In this document: positions 34,405 to 44,100 of the stretch, one piece after another
Position numbering within the stretch: the stretch's first letter is position 1
How the letters are laid out: every line of letters starts with the position of its first letter
Source: Larkinella soli
Lineage (GTDB): Bacteria; Bacteroidota; Bacteroidia; Cytophagales; Spirosomataceae
Direction: 5' to 3'
DNA length: 64,000 bases
Assembly (NCBI RefSeq): GCF_003703975.1
Contig: NZ_QTJY01000018.1
Coordinates: forward strand, 1-64,000
Notes under the pieces: model-generated
The model's database searches: none
What the model was told of the DNA's origin: nothing
Seen by the model: the letters and a program-made list of their open reading frames with translations, nothing else
Program-made: the position numbers and the translations under genes

Positions 34405-37236
34405 TTACCAGCCGTTGTTCCGGCGCATTTGTGATTTAAGACCGCGTACGTTGTACGTGAAGGAAAGCATGAAATACCGCGCCAGCGTCTGCACCTGTTC
34501 CGTCTGGAGGATATTCTGATAGGCCTGCTGCGTAATGCCCTGGTTCTTGTTGAACACGTCGTAGGCCGACAGCCGGACCTCTGCCTTGTTGTCTTTCAGG
34601 AACAGTTTGTACACCGACAGGTTCAGAATGGGCAGTTGCTGGTTGAAGCCGAATTTCTCGTTTTTGTAGATCTGATAGTTCAGCCGGCCGTTGAAGTAAA
34701 TACCGCCCGGCATCTGAACGTTGAGGTCACCGCCGTAGCGGAAATTGTAAATCTGAAGGTTCTGAGTTTTGTTGACCGAATACCGCGTATCGGTCAGGTT
34801 CCAGTTGAAGTTCGGATACAGCGTAAACTTCTCGCTCGGTGTCAGATCGAGGTTCAGGCCGAAATTGTAATAGTTCGTATTGGTCTGGTTCAGCACATTG
34901 TTGATATACGTCGGGTTGCGGCCGAAATTGAGCGAGCTGTAGACGTTCAGCGTGGCCTTGGTCTTTTTCAGCGGGAAACCGAAGCCGAGGTAGGAGCCGA
35001 AGTTCTTTCCTCCGTCGATATTTTCGGGACGGCTCGTAGTCACCAGCCGCTCATCGACCGTCTGGTTGTAAACGATCTGGTTGATGTTATACCCGAAGTT
35101 GACGTTGCTGTAAAAGTGAACGAAACTGCCCGGATTATAGGTGTTGAAACCGGCGCTCACCCGGTGGGTCAGCTGGGGCAGCAGGTTGGGGTTCCCTTCC
35201 CGGATGAAACGCGGATTGCTGTTGTCGATTACCGGCTGAAGGTCGGCGGTGGAGGGCTGCCGGACATCGACATTGTAATTGGCGTTCAGGTTCCGGTTCT
35301 TCATGTTATAGTAGACCGTCACGTTCGGGACCACCGAAAAGAAACTCCGGTTGACGGAGGTGAAGGTCGAGGCCGTCTGGTCGGGAGCGAACCGCCCGGC
35401 CTGATTGAACCACATCCCCGCCAGCCCGCCGGAGACGTTCAGCCCCTTGTTGGAATAGCGGACGCTTGTCCCGATCCGGTTATACGTGAAGTCGTTCGTG
35501 TAATACCGGCTCAGGCTGTTGTTGCGGATACGGCCCTGGTCGGAGACGTCGAACACGTCACGGTCGACCCGGTCGGTCCGGAAGCTGAAGTTGTAGAAGG
35601 TCTCCCAGGAGACGGTTTTCGACAGCGGCTCAATAAAGTCGAGGCTGGATTTCAGCTCGTTGCGCAGGCTGCTCGTCATGTTGTCCTGGTTGAGCCGAAA
35701 GGAGGCCGGAGGGCCGGTCGAGGTCGTGTCGTCGAAATACCGGTTGTTCGACTGCTGGTTGCCCGACCCGTCGGTATCGTTGATGTTGTAGGAGAGGCTG
35801 GCGGCAAAGTTTCGGCCTTTCTTCCGGAATTTGTGCCGATAGATGGCCGTCGAGGCCAGTTGAAAGGCGCTGAACGAGTTCCGGTTGTTAATTTCGGTCA
35901 GGCTGCTGGGCGTCTCGCGGCTCATACCCCGGAAGAAGTTCTGCGTGCTGCTGAACCGCTCGGTTCCGTTGTTGAAGCGGGCGTTGCCGATGATAACCAG
36001 CGTATTGAGCGAATCGAGGTTCTTCTCGAAGCGGGCGCTGGCGCGGTGGTTATTGTTCAGTGTGCTCCGATTGCTTTTTTCGAGCGTCAGGAAGGACCCG
36101 TTGGGCAGGAATGTTTCCTTGTTAAGGTCGGTGTCGAAGGTCTGGCCGGTCTGGTTGAAGAAGTAGTTCGAACTGAGCTTGGTCTTCTTGGTGTCGTAGT
36201 TGTAGTTTCCGCCCCCGGCATAGTTGCGGGAGAAACCCCGGTTGCTGCTGTTCCCGCCGTTGATCGGAATCCCGATACCGTTGCCGTCGTCACCGCCGAA
36301 GTAGTAGAAACCGGAGTTGAACCCGAAATCCCCGTTGTCCTGCCAGTTGAACGACTGGCTGCCCCGGAAGTCCTGGTAATCGTCGAACGACAGACCGGTC
36401 TGGTTGATGTTGTTGGCGAAGCCCAGCACCGAAAACTGCTCTTTCTGGTTGAAGCGGTTGTAGTTCCCGCGGACCTGGGCCCGTTCTTTGGTGCCTATGC
36501 CGGCCGTCACCTTGCCGAAACCGCCTTTCTTGTGGCTTTCCTTCAGTTCGAGGTTGACGGTTTTTTCGCGCTTGCCGTCGTCGATGCCGGTGGTTTTGGC
36601 GGCTTCCGTCTTATCGTTGAACACCTGCACTTTCGAGATGGCTTCGGCGGGCAGGTTCTTGGTCGCCAGCTTGGGGTCGGCGCCGAAGAACTGCTTGCCG
36701 TCGACCGTCACTTTCTGAACGGTCTGGCCCTGCGCCTTGATGTTACCGTCCTGATCAACCTGCATACCCGGCAGTTTGCGGAGCAGTTCCTCGACGCTCG
36801 AACCGGGCGGGACTTTGAACGAAGAGGCATTGTATTCGATGGTATCGCCCCGGATGCTCAGCGGGGCGCGGGCGGTCTTCACCACCACTTCGAACAGTTC
36901 TTTCTGGATGGGCTTGATTTTCAGCGCACCCAGATCGGTTATGTCGCCCGCATCGGGTGTAAATTCTTTCTGGAGAGGAAGGAAGCCGACGTAGGAAACC
37001 TTCAGAATGTAAGGGCCGCGTTTCATGTTCCGGAACTCGAAGGTACCCTTGTCGCTGGTGCGGCCGAAACTGACCAGCGCCGAGTCTTTGGGCGTCAGGA
37101 GCATCACGGTTGCTCCCGGCATGACGACGCTGGCCGTATCAACAATGGACCCCCGGACAGTTACGCGGGCAGATTGCTGGGCGAAAGCCGTGCAGCAGCA
37201 GACGACCAGCAACAGCAGAGAGAAAAGGTTTTTCAT
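34405..37236 (-). CDS. TonB-dependent receptor-like outer-membrane beta-barrel protein
   Basis: A 943-residue protein with signal peptide LFSLLLLVVCCCTAFAQ. A carboxypeptidase-regulatory-like beta domain spans about 27-110 (VRGSIVDTASVVMPGATVML, GPYILKVSYVGF), and a plug domain about 115-240 includes VEELLRKLPGMQVDQDGNI and TVDGKQFFGADPKLATKNLP. A long Asn/Tyr/Phe-rich beta barrel follows and ends LSFTYNVRGL. It probably takes up or secretes a substrate with the linked GLPGLI protein. A palindrome lies in its promoter region. Confidence 0.92.
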   Translation of the reverse strand: MKNLFSLLLLVVCCCTAFAQQSARVTVRGSIVDTASVVMPGATVMLLTPKDSALVSFGRTSDKGTFEFRNMKRGPYILKVSYVGFLPLQKEFTPDAGDITDLGALKIKPIQKELFEVVVKTARAPLSIRGDTIEYNASSFKVPPGSSVEELLRKLPGMQVDQDGNIKAQGQTVQKVTVDGKQFFGADPKLATKNLPAEAISKVQVFNDKTEAAKTTGIDDGKREKTVNLELKESHKKGGFGKVTAGIGTKERAQVRGNYNRFNQKEQFSVLGFANNINQTGLSFDDYQDFRGSQSFNWQDNGDFGFNSGFYYFGGDDGNGIGIPINGGNSSNRGFSRNYAGGGNYNYDTKKTKLSSNYFFNQTGQTFDTDLNKETFLPNGSFLTLEKSNRSTLNNNHRASARFEKNLDSLNTLVIIGNARFNNGTERFSSTQNFFRGMSRETPSSLTEINNRNSFSAFQLASTAIYRHKFRKKGRNFAASLSYNINDTDGSGNQQSNNRYFDDTTSTGPPASFRLNQDNMTSSLRNELKSSLDFIEPLSKTVSWETFYNFSFRTDRVDRDVFDVSDQGRIRNNSLSRYYTNDFTYNRIGTSVRYSNKGLNVSGGLAGMWFNQAGRFAPDQTASTFTSVNRSFFSVVPNVTVYYNMKNRNLNANYNVDVRQPSTADLQPVIDNSNPRFIREGNPNLLPQLTHRVSAGFNTYNPGSFVHFYSNVNFGYNINQIVYNQTVDERLVTTSRPENIDGGKNFGSYLGFGFPLKKTKATLNVYSSLNFGRNPTYINNVLNQTNTNYYNFGLNLDLTPSEKFTLYPNFNWNLTDTRYSVNKTQNLQIYNFRYGGDLNVQMPGGIYFNGRLNYQIYKNEKFGFNQQLPILNLSVYKLFLKDNKAEVRLSAYDVFNKNQGITQQAYQNILQTEQVQTLARYFMLSFTYNVRGLKSQMRRNNGW

Positions 37237-37319
37237 AGGGGAATAGGGAGGGGGTTGGTGTTGGAAAGCGGTAAATTGAAAAGAATTATCATCCGTTGGT
37301 GAAAGTTAACAATTTTTAA

Positions 37320-37331
37320 TAGTTGCAACTA
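37320..37331. promoter_or_regulatory. Candidate operator palindrome upstream of the receptor operon
   Basis: TAGTTGCAACTA is a perfect 12-bp palindrome 84 bases upstream of the receptor start, in an AT-rich region. On the minus strand a -7-like TAACTTTC lies about 20 bases downstream of it, so a bound regulator would sit near -33. The cognate regulator is unknown. 37337-37485 shows nothing further. Confidence 0.4.
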
Positions 37332-37485
37332 TATAAGTAGTTAAAAATTTCATTTTTAATTGAAATCCGGAAGAATACAAAAAATGGGAGGGTGCTGACT
37401 TTGGATGGAAAGACATCGGATACAACGAAACGTTGCATCAGGTATCGGCAAAACGGCGCATTTCAGGCAATCGTATGAAAGATAA

Positions 37486-38298
37486 CTAAAATAACTGATC
37501 GACCCGCACGAACCGGTAGTTTCTCTTTTTGAGGTAGATCAATAGTTCATCCAGGTGGGCATAAAGCTTGTCGGTCCGGGCCGGATGCGTGCCGACGTGC
37601 ATCAAGAGGATGAAGCCGTTCAGGCCCGCCGGCCGGTGTTGTTCGTAGTCGTATATGGATTGGAGAATGGTGCGGCTGGGGCGGTAGTTCTTCAGGTCGG
37701 GCGTGGTGTAATCGGCGTGGCTGAGCGTACCGGGGGTGAAGTTGATCAGTTCCAGCTGCTCGGTCCGGGTCCAGGCCGAGATGGTATCGTTATACCACTC
37801 GTAGGGCGGCAGAAAAAACCGGGCCTCCTCTTTCCGGATGCCGAAGGTCCGCATGGCGTCGTAATTCCGGCGAAGGTCGTCCCGGAACTGCTCGCGGCCG
37901 ATCAGCAGGCTGTCGCGTTGGGTCCAGTCGCAGTACAGCAGGTGCTGGTCGGAGTGGGCGCCGAGGTAGTGCCCGTCCCGGCGCAGGTCCCGGATCAGCG
38001 TTTGGAAAGCCGGGTTGCGGTAAAACCGCCCGGTGAAGAAGAAGGAAACCGGCACTTTCCGGCGTCGGAGGGTCTGCCGGATGACCGGGCCGCCGTCGGC
38101 GTATTCGTCACCCGTGAAAACGAGGGCCAGTCGGCGGAGGCTGCTGTCGCCCCGGATCAGGGCGCCCCGGTGCGAAACAAATTTTTTCCGGATTGTGTCG
38201 GCCCGTGCAACGTCCGGGAGCCGGCCTGCATCTTTGCAGAAATCCGCTTCGGCGGAAACCACACCCCAGCGAAGAATTAACATCCAGATCAGCACCAT
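37486..38298 (-). CDS. Polysaccharide deacetylase-like (NodB) protein
   Basis: A 270-residue exported protein with a short hydrophobic N-terminus (VLIWMLILRWGVVSAEA). The NodB barrel is recognisable from ALVFTGDEYADGG near 59 (motif 1, normally TFDDG), YLGAHSDQHLLYCDW near 110 (HxxxH metal site), FFLPPYEWYND near 160 (normally RxPYG) and FILLMHVGTHP near 228. The divergent first motif makes deacetylase activity uncertain. ATG 38283 is an alternative start. It diverges from the small gene at 38366. Confidence 0.78.
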   Translation of the reverse strand: MVLIWMLILRWGVVSAEADFCKDAGRLPDVARADTIRKKFVSHRGALIRGDSSLRRLALVFTGDEYADGGPVIRQTLRRRKVPVSFFFTGRFYRNPAFQTLIRDLRRDGHYLGAHSDQHLLYCDWTQRDSLLIGREQFRDDLRRNYDAMRTFGIRKEEARFFLPPYEWYNDTISAWTRTEQLELINFTPGTLSHADYTTPDLKNYRPSRTILQSIYDYEQHRPAGLNGFILLMHVGTHPARTDKLYAHLDELLIYLKKRNYRFVRVDQLF

Positions 38299-38365
38299 AT
38301 CGCAGAAAAACTACCTCATAGAAATCCGTTTGACATTGATGAACCCCTGGGCTGCACGAACGATT

Positions 38366-38665
38366 ATGGCCACGCCGTTGACCAATTACACCGTAGAGAT
38401 GGAACAGACCGGTTTGTCCGGCTGGATCAGCTACCGTGAACCCCTGCTGTCGTTACGGTTTGCCTACGAGCGTATGCTGACTTCCGTGTATATCTTCGTT
38501 CCGGGCGATGGGCAGTGGGCGGCCTACTGCCGGAGTTCGGGCGCCCGCAACGCCACGACCCGGCGGGCCGAGATCATCCAGCGCATTGCCAACGAGGTGC
38601 GCAACCGGCATTCGTCCACCGGAGGGGTACAGATCTCCGACTTCGGCATCGAGGTGCTGTTCTGA
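38366..38665 (+). CDS. Small hypothetical protein
   Basis: A 99-residue soluble protein (start MATPLTNYTVEMEQ; an in-frame ATG at 38339 would add nine residues). It contains LSLRFAYERMLTSVYIFVPGDGQWAAYC followed by a basic helix RRAEIIQRIANEVRNRH. I recognise no family. Coding looks real from composition and because the opposite strand is occupied only by flanking genes. It is convergent with the GH9 cellulase gene, 19 bases away. Confidence 0.65.
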   Translation: MATPLTNYTVEMEQTGLSGWISYREPLLSLRFAYERMLTSVYIFVPGDGQWAAYCRSSGARNATTRRAEIIQRIANEVRNRHSSTGGVQISDFGIEVLF

Positions 38666-38684
38666 CCGGTTCCGCCGAAGCGTT

Positions 38685-40598
38685 CTACCGCCTTCTTCGT
38701 TTTTTCGAAGACGACCGCCGGGCCGTCGATTTTTTCCGTCCGGACGAGCGTCTGACCGTTTTCTTCTTCACCGGCGCTTTTTTCCTCACCGCCACCGGCG
38801 CCTTCTCGGCAGCCGCCGTCGTTTCACCCTCTTTGGCCGCCAGCAGGTAGATCAGCGAAGCCGTACCGTCCATGGTCGGCTCGTTAGTGCTGTAATCGCC
38901 GTAGTCGTCGTGGTAGACGACGAGGTCGCTCTGGAAAGCCTCGTATTCGTCGGCGTCTTTCAACTGAATCCCGAGCAGGCTTTTATAGATACGGCCGTAA
39001 ACCGGGCCGTCGACCAGTCCGCCGTCGATCGGATAATTATTCAGATGCGTAAAGGCCGAGTGTGGGTCGGCGGGTGTGTCGGCGCCGGCCGGAAGCCCGT
39101 AGACAAAGCTCGTACCCCAGGGATTACAGCCGAACAGCCAGTCGAAACAGGCCTGTTCCAGTGGAGCGAAGCGGTTATCACCGGTCAGTTTCCGGTACCA
39201 GTAGCACTGGATGGCGAAGGAGGTGGTCAGGTTGTTGCTGCACCAGATGAACGGCACGCCCCGGTAGAAGGCGTTGTTCTGCGCCCTGGCCCATACCTTT
39301 TCGATGCCGTCCCGGTAAAAGCCGATGAGATGCTGTTTGCGGGAGTCGGTCAGCCGTTTGGCGACTTCGAAATGGCCGATGTTGATGAACGGATACCACT
39401 GATAATGCCGGGCGGTATCGGACCCCAGCCAGGGCGTCACCGGCTCGATAAGGCCGTAGGCGTAGGCACTGTTGAGGTAATCGGCGGCTTTCAGACCCCG
39501 CGACCGGGCCGCGTTGTATAATTCGACGGCCGCCAGTTCCATGTCGTCGACGTAATTGTCTTCCTCATAAAAATACGGCGACCGGCCCGGAGCCGTCTGG
39601 CTGACACCCGGTTTCTTCAAACCGAGCGTATAGGCGGTCTGGGCCCGCTGCCACAGGGTTTCGGCGTAGTCCTGGTCCTTCCGGCGCAGGAGCTGATAGC
39701 CCAGGGCAAATGCGCTGCTGAACTTCCCGGCCGTGGAGGCTACGCCCGTCGCCCGGTTTTTGTGGTTGAACAGGCCCTGGGGCTGCCCGGTGGCGAAGTA
39801 GACGGGCCGTTCGAAGCCTTTGCCGTAGAAATTGTCCTGCTTCGGTATCCGCATACCGGCGTGGTCACGGTCGTCGGCCAGCTGGTTGAACATCCAGTCG
39901 TCTTTGGGGTGCATTTTGAGCAGCCAGTTCAGCCCCCAGCGGGCTTCGTCCAGCACATCGGGCTGGCTGTTGGCGCCCTCCAGCCCGTTGGACTGGTGGT
40001 TGTCGGCAAACACCTTCGGAAAATCGCGGTAGGCCGCCAGCAGGTGATAGGTGGCGTTGGCCGAAGTGGTTACGTATTGCAGGTAGTCGGATGCGTCGTG
40101 CCAGCCTCCGGAGACGTCGATGTGGGTACTGTCGGGCATGGGCCCGTACATGGTGTAGCCGTCCTGCGTATGGCAGGAGTCTTTCAGGTAGGGGTTGTAA
40201 CCGCTTCGCTGCTGCCGCATATAGCGCAGGCAGAAGTCGGCGGCCCCGTGATACACGTCGTCGGCGATCCGGAATTCCGATGACTGCTGCGTGCCGGTTT
40301 TCAGGTAATACCGGCCGGGTTTGCGGAAGGCCGAAAAATCCAGCCGGTAGGTCTGCACGAACGGGCCGTAAGCGCCGAACGGTTTCCCGGCCGTATTTTC
40401 GTATACTACTTTACCGGTCTGGGCTTCAACAAGTTGGAACTGATGAACCGCTTCTTCGGTTTTGCCCGCCCAAACGGCTACTTTCGGCCCTCCGGGACGG
40501 TATCCGAGCAGGTTGGTTCGTATCCAGGCTTGTTCTTCAACGGTGGGCCTGAAGGCCCCGATCCATGCAACCAGGCAGGCAAACAGAAAAATTCTCAT
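38685..40598 (-). CDS. Glycoside hydrolase family 9 (cellulase-like) with basic C-terminal tail
   Basis: A 637-residue exported enzyme with signal peptide IFLFACLVAWIGAF. An N-terminal immunoglobulin-like domain (IRTNLLGYRPGGPKVAVWAG) precedes the alpha-barrel: HIDVSGGWHDASDYLQY near 160-176 holds the catalytic Asp pair, and YSTNEPTMDGTASLIYLLA near 566-584 the acid Glu. It should act on beta-1,4-glucans. The last 40-50 residues are extraordinarily rich in Lys, Arg and Ser (VRKKAPVKKKTVRRSSGRKK and onward, ending KKRRRR), not a normal part of GH9. ATG 40598 starts the signal peptide. Confidence 0.88.
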   Translation of the reverse strand: MRIFLFACLVAWIGAFRPTVEEQAWIRTNLLGYRPGGPKVAVWAGKTEEAVHQFQLVEAQTGKVVYENTAGKPFGAYGPFVQTYRLDFSAFRKPGRYYLKTGTQQSSEFRIADDVYHGAADFCLRYMRQQRSGYNPYLKDSCHTQDGYTMYGPMPDSTHIDVSGGWHDASDYLQYVTTSANATYHLLAAYRDFPKVFADNHQSNGLEGANSQPDVLDEARWGLNWLLKMHPKDDWMFNQLADDRDHAGMRIPKQDNFYGKGFERPVYFATGQPQGLFNHKNRATGVASTAGKFSSAFALGYQLLRRKDQDYAETLWQRAQTAYTLGLKKPGVSQTAPGRSPYFYEEDNYVDDMELAAVELYNAARSRGLKAADYLNSAYAYGLIEPVTPWLGSDTARHYQWYPFINIGHFEVAKRLTDSRKQHLIGFYRDGIEKVWARAQNNAFYRGVPFIWCSNNLTTSFAIQCYWYRKLTGDNRFAPLEQACFDWLFGCNPWGTSFVYGLPAGADTPADPHSAFTHLNNYPIDGGLVDGPVYGRIYKSLLGIQLKDADEYEAFQSDLVVYHDDYGDYSTNEPTMDGTASLIYLLAAKEGETTAAAEKAPVAVRKKAPVKKKTVRRSSGRKKSTARRSSSKKRRRR

Positions 40599-40651
40599 CG
40601 ACCGGCAAGTTACAATTTTTAACGGTTGGGAGGGCACCACCCTGAACAGAT

Positions 40652-40692
40652 TAGCCCACCCCGCCATCGGAACCGATGGATGAGGTGGGCTA
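40652..40692 (-). terminator. Probable terminator of the small gene at 40722
   Basis: TAGCCCACC pairs with GGTGGGCTA, enclosing an inner hairpin CCATCGG-AA-CCGATGG. It lies 30 bases past the stop on the minus strand. There is no strong T-run. Confidence 0.5.
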
Positions 40693-40721
40693 CCCGTTTA
40701 TGGACAGAAATACCGAAAGAA

Positions 40722-40922
40722 TCAGAAGCGACGTTCCAGAATCTCCAGAATCCGCAGCCAGGGCATACCGCTCCGAATATATTGATCTAACGGCTTCTGA
40801 TACAGAAGGTTGAAACGCTTTTCCAGGCTCTCTTCGAATTTCTGCTTATTGGGGGAAGACTGTTCTTTATACAGTTCATCTCCCATCATGCTCGACAGGA
40901 GATAGAAGCGATTATATTGCAT
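40722..40922 (-). CDS. Small hypothetical protein with canonical promoter
   Basis: A 66-residue protein (start MQYNRFYLLSSMMGDELYK) ending in LEILERRF, rich in Tyr, Leu, Glu and Lys, with predicted amphipathic helices and no membrane segment. I recognise no family. It is supported by an exact promoter 26 bases upstream of the ATG and a hairpin after the stop, so it is probably a monocistronic gene. It may be a small regulator or partner protein, but nothing shows which. Confidence 0.65.
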   Translation of the reverse strand: MQYNRFYLLSSMMGDELYKEQSSPNKQKFEESLEKRFNLLYQKPLDQYIRSGMPWLRILEILERRF

Positions 40923-40947
40923 GAGGTTACTTAACTTTTCGTTGGTA

Positions 40948-40978
40948 CAAAGGTACGGTACAATTGGGCATGTTCCAA
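40948..40978 (-). promoter_or_regulatory. Bacteroidota-type promoter
   Basis: On the minus strand TTG (40978-40976), 20 bases, TACCTTTG (40955-40948). The start codon of the small gene follows at 40922. 40979-41134 shows nothing else. Confidence 0.75.
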
Positions 40979-41134
40979 CCCGTTTAAACAGATTGTTGCC
41001 ATTAACTCGCTTTTAATCAGTTAAAAAGCGTTTCAATAGTCTGCTTCTGAAGCCCGGATGGCACGGTAATTTACCCGGCAATTTCTACTTATGGTTACCA
41101 CGCGACGAAATTCGCTCGGTCATGAGTTGTTTTG

Positions 41135-44100
41135 TTAGTTTATGGTTAGGGTGCCGCGGCCCGAATAACTCCGCAAACTGCCGTCATACATCGCATCTGC
41201 CGACACGGGACCCCTGGTAAAGCGGCCTTTCGAAACTACCCGGACGAGGTAGTAAAATGTTTTTGCGGTTGCTCCCGCAGAAGTGAAAAAATGAATACGG
41301 TCGTCACGCACGTCGAAGTGTTCGGGCGTGGCCGCCCCTTTCACCCACGGCAGTTCGCGCGGTTCGGTCAGGCGCGGATTTTCGATCTCGAAGCCGGCGG
41401 GCAGCATGTCCGTCACCACGACGTTATCGACCGGCACGCCCGTTTCACCGGAAAGCGTGATCCGCACCACCACCAGGTCGTTCTGCCGGAACGAGGAAGC
41501 CGGCACCCCGTCGCGCGTCAGGTACTCCCGCCGGACCCGCAGCCCGGCGTCTTCCTCGGTAAAGGTGCCGGTGGCGCTCAGGCCCTCCGTCTGCGTAAAC
41601 CAGTACAGGCTGCCGCTGCCCTGCGCCGTCAGCGTAACTTTTCGACCGGCAATGCCGCCGGTCAGCCGGAGGTCTTTTCCGGTAAAGGGAGCGAGGGGCT
41701 TTCCGTCGGCGGTCAGGGTGGCGGTAGCGGTCGACGTCGCCACTTTTTTCGCCACCTTTCCGAGGGCCAGCACGGCAAACGCCGACTCCTGGGTGTTCAG
41801 ATACGAGCCGGTATTCAGCGCCTGGGAGAGCTGACGGGCCAGCACCGGAATCTGAAGGTTGTCGGGGTCGGCTTCGAGCAGGGTGTTCAGCACCAGCGCC
41901 AGGTTCCGGATGGGGGAGGCATAGCTCCCGCCGGACTGCCGGACGTTGGTGGTGTTGGTGTATTTTTTGGGCAGCAGGGCGTTGTAGCTCCGCGCATCGC
42001 CGGTCAGGAAGAAGGCCGAGGCCAGCAGATACCGGCTGTCCGATGTAAGCTGAGCGACGTTCTGCTTGTAATAGTTCATGGCCGGGCGGTTCGGCTGACC
42101 GCTCAGGGCCAGCACGTACAGGCCGTAAATCGTTTGCCGGCTCGCTACTTTCCGGACGGTTCGGCCGCCGGTTTCGTCAAAAACCACTTCATCTTCCGTC
42201 GCCGGGGTGCCGGTGCGGGTGCTGAGCCGGTCCACGGCTTTGGCGTAAACCGCCGGACTGATTTCAAAACCGGCCCGCTGGGCTTCGGTCAGGAAATGAA
42301 CCGCATAGGCCGACGCCCAGCCGTCTTCCTGCTCGGCCGACCCGGCCGCGGCCACGCCCGGCCACATGCTGAAGCCCCCGTTGAACAGCTGCATCGACTC
42401 CACCCGCCGGATGGCCTCCTGCACTGTGTAGGTGGGGTTCAGGTCACTTTGTCCCGAACGCACGAAGTAGGTGCCCGGTTTCCCGATGGTTTTCATGACC
42501 TCCGCGAAATACAACTGGGGGAAAGCCTTCGATATGGTTTGTTCGATGCACCCGTACGGGTAGCCGAGCAGGTAGGAAAACTCCCGGTTGAGCTGGATCA
42601 TCGGCGACCGGCTGACCACCAGTTCGCTCCGGACAGTACCCGGCATAAAGGCGTTAGTCAGGTCGATGGTCTGCGACCGACCGGCCGCCACCACGCCCGA
42701 CTGGGCGGTTTTGAGCAGGGAGGTCACCGGCCGGACGGTCAGGTCGGTGCTTTCCGTAAAGGTTTCGTTCAGCCCCCGGACGGAAACCGTAATGTTACCG
42801 GTCCCGATGGCCGACCCGGCTTTGGCGGCGAAGGCGGCCCGCGCTTCCTGGCCGGGGCCGATGGTCAGCTGCTGCGTGGGTGAACCGGCCGCCTGGAGCA
42901 GGCCGGAAAGTTTGAGCGAGGCCGTCACCGTGGCCGGTTTTTGGGTGGTGTTGCTGATCGTGACGGGCAGGCTCAGTTCGTCGTTGGGGCTGAGGAAGCG
43001 CGGTGCGCCGGTGCTGATCACGATCGGATCGGCCACTTTCATGTTCTTGGAAGCCGAGCCGAAGGCTTTTCCTTTATAAGCCACGGCCATGACGCGCAGG
43101 TCGCCCGAAAATTGCGGGATGGCAATGTCGAACGAAGCTTCCCCGCTGCCGTCGGCTTTCAGAATACCGCTCCACAGGGCCACCAGTTTGACGCGCCCGT
43201 TGCTCAGGGGGTTGATACGTTTGCCCAATTCGTAACCGTCACCACCCGTCGAGGAGCTTCCGGCAATGGACAATTCCGGAAAGAGAAACGCGTAGAGATC
43301 ATGACTGCCGACCTCCAGCGCCCGCTTCTGATAAAAAAAGCCGTGCATATCCGGTGTCTGAAAGTTCTTCAATTGCAGAATGCCTTCATCGACCACGGCC
43401 ACGGTCAGCTCCGCATTGGCTGCTGTTTTGATCGAAATGCGCTGTCTGATTTTCGAGCGCGACTGGCCGGCGGCCGTGATCTGCACCGGTAGTTTCGTGT
43501 CGGCGTCCTCCACCGGCACCGAGGCAAAGCCGTGGGCGACGGTCAGCGGAAGGTTGGCGCCGTCGAGCGGCCGGATGAGGGTAGCCGTGACGTAAACGTT
43601 GGGCAGGTGCTCGTCGCTCAGACCGAAGCTGAGTTCGGCGGATTTGGCGTCGGTATCCAGCACATGGGTTTCCAGCACCCGGTTTCGTTCCAGCGTCACC
43701 AGAAGTTTTCCGTCGAAGGGCGTTTTAAACAGGGCTTTGGCTTTCTCCCCGGCCTGATACTGCGTTTTGTCCAGCTGAATCAGAACCTGACCTTCCGAAC
43801 TGACTTCAAACGACGAACTCTGGGTGGTGCCGTACCCATAGGCATAAAATGAAACCGCCGTATAGCCCGGAGCCGCTTCTCCCGGCGCCCCCGGCCGCCG
43901 AACCCGGACTTCGTATTCGCCCGAAACCGTCGGCACATAGCGGATCCGGGCCTTGCCGTCGCCGAAGGTCAGGTTGTTGACGTAGACGACTTTCTCCCGT
44001 TTCTTCGACACGTACCGAAGCTGGTCGTCCTGCTTCTCGATGACGGTCTGGTAGTCCATCCGGACCACCTCTACCCGCGCCGTAGCTCCATTTCCTAAAG

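Noticed and set aside
34636-37302. An 888-codon plus-strand frame antisense to the receptor gene.
   Set aside because: Its Val/Glu/Ala-rich translation is the usual shadow of a GC-rich gene. The minus-strand protein has clear signal, plug and barrel features.
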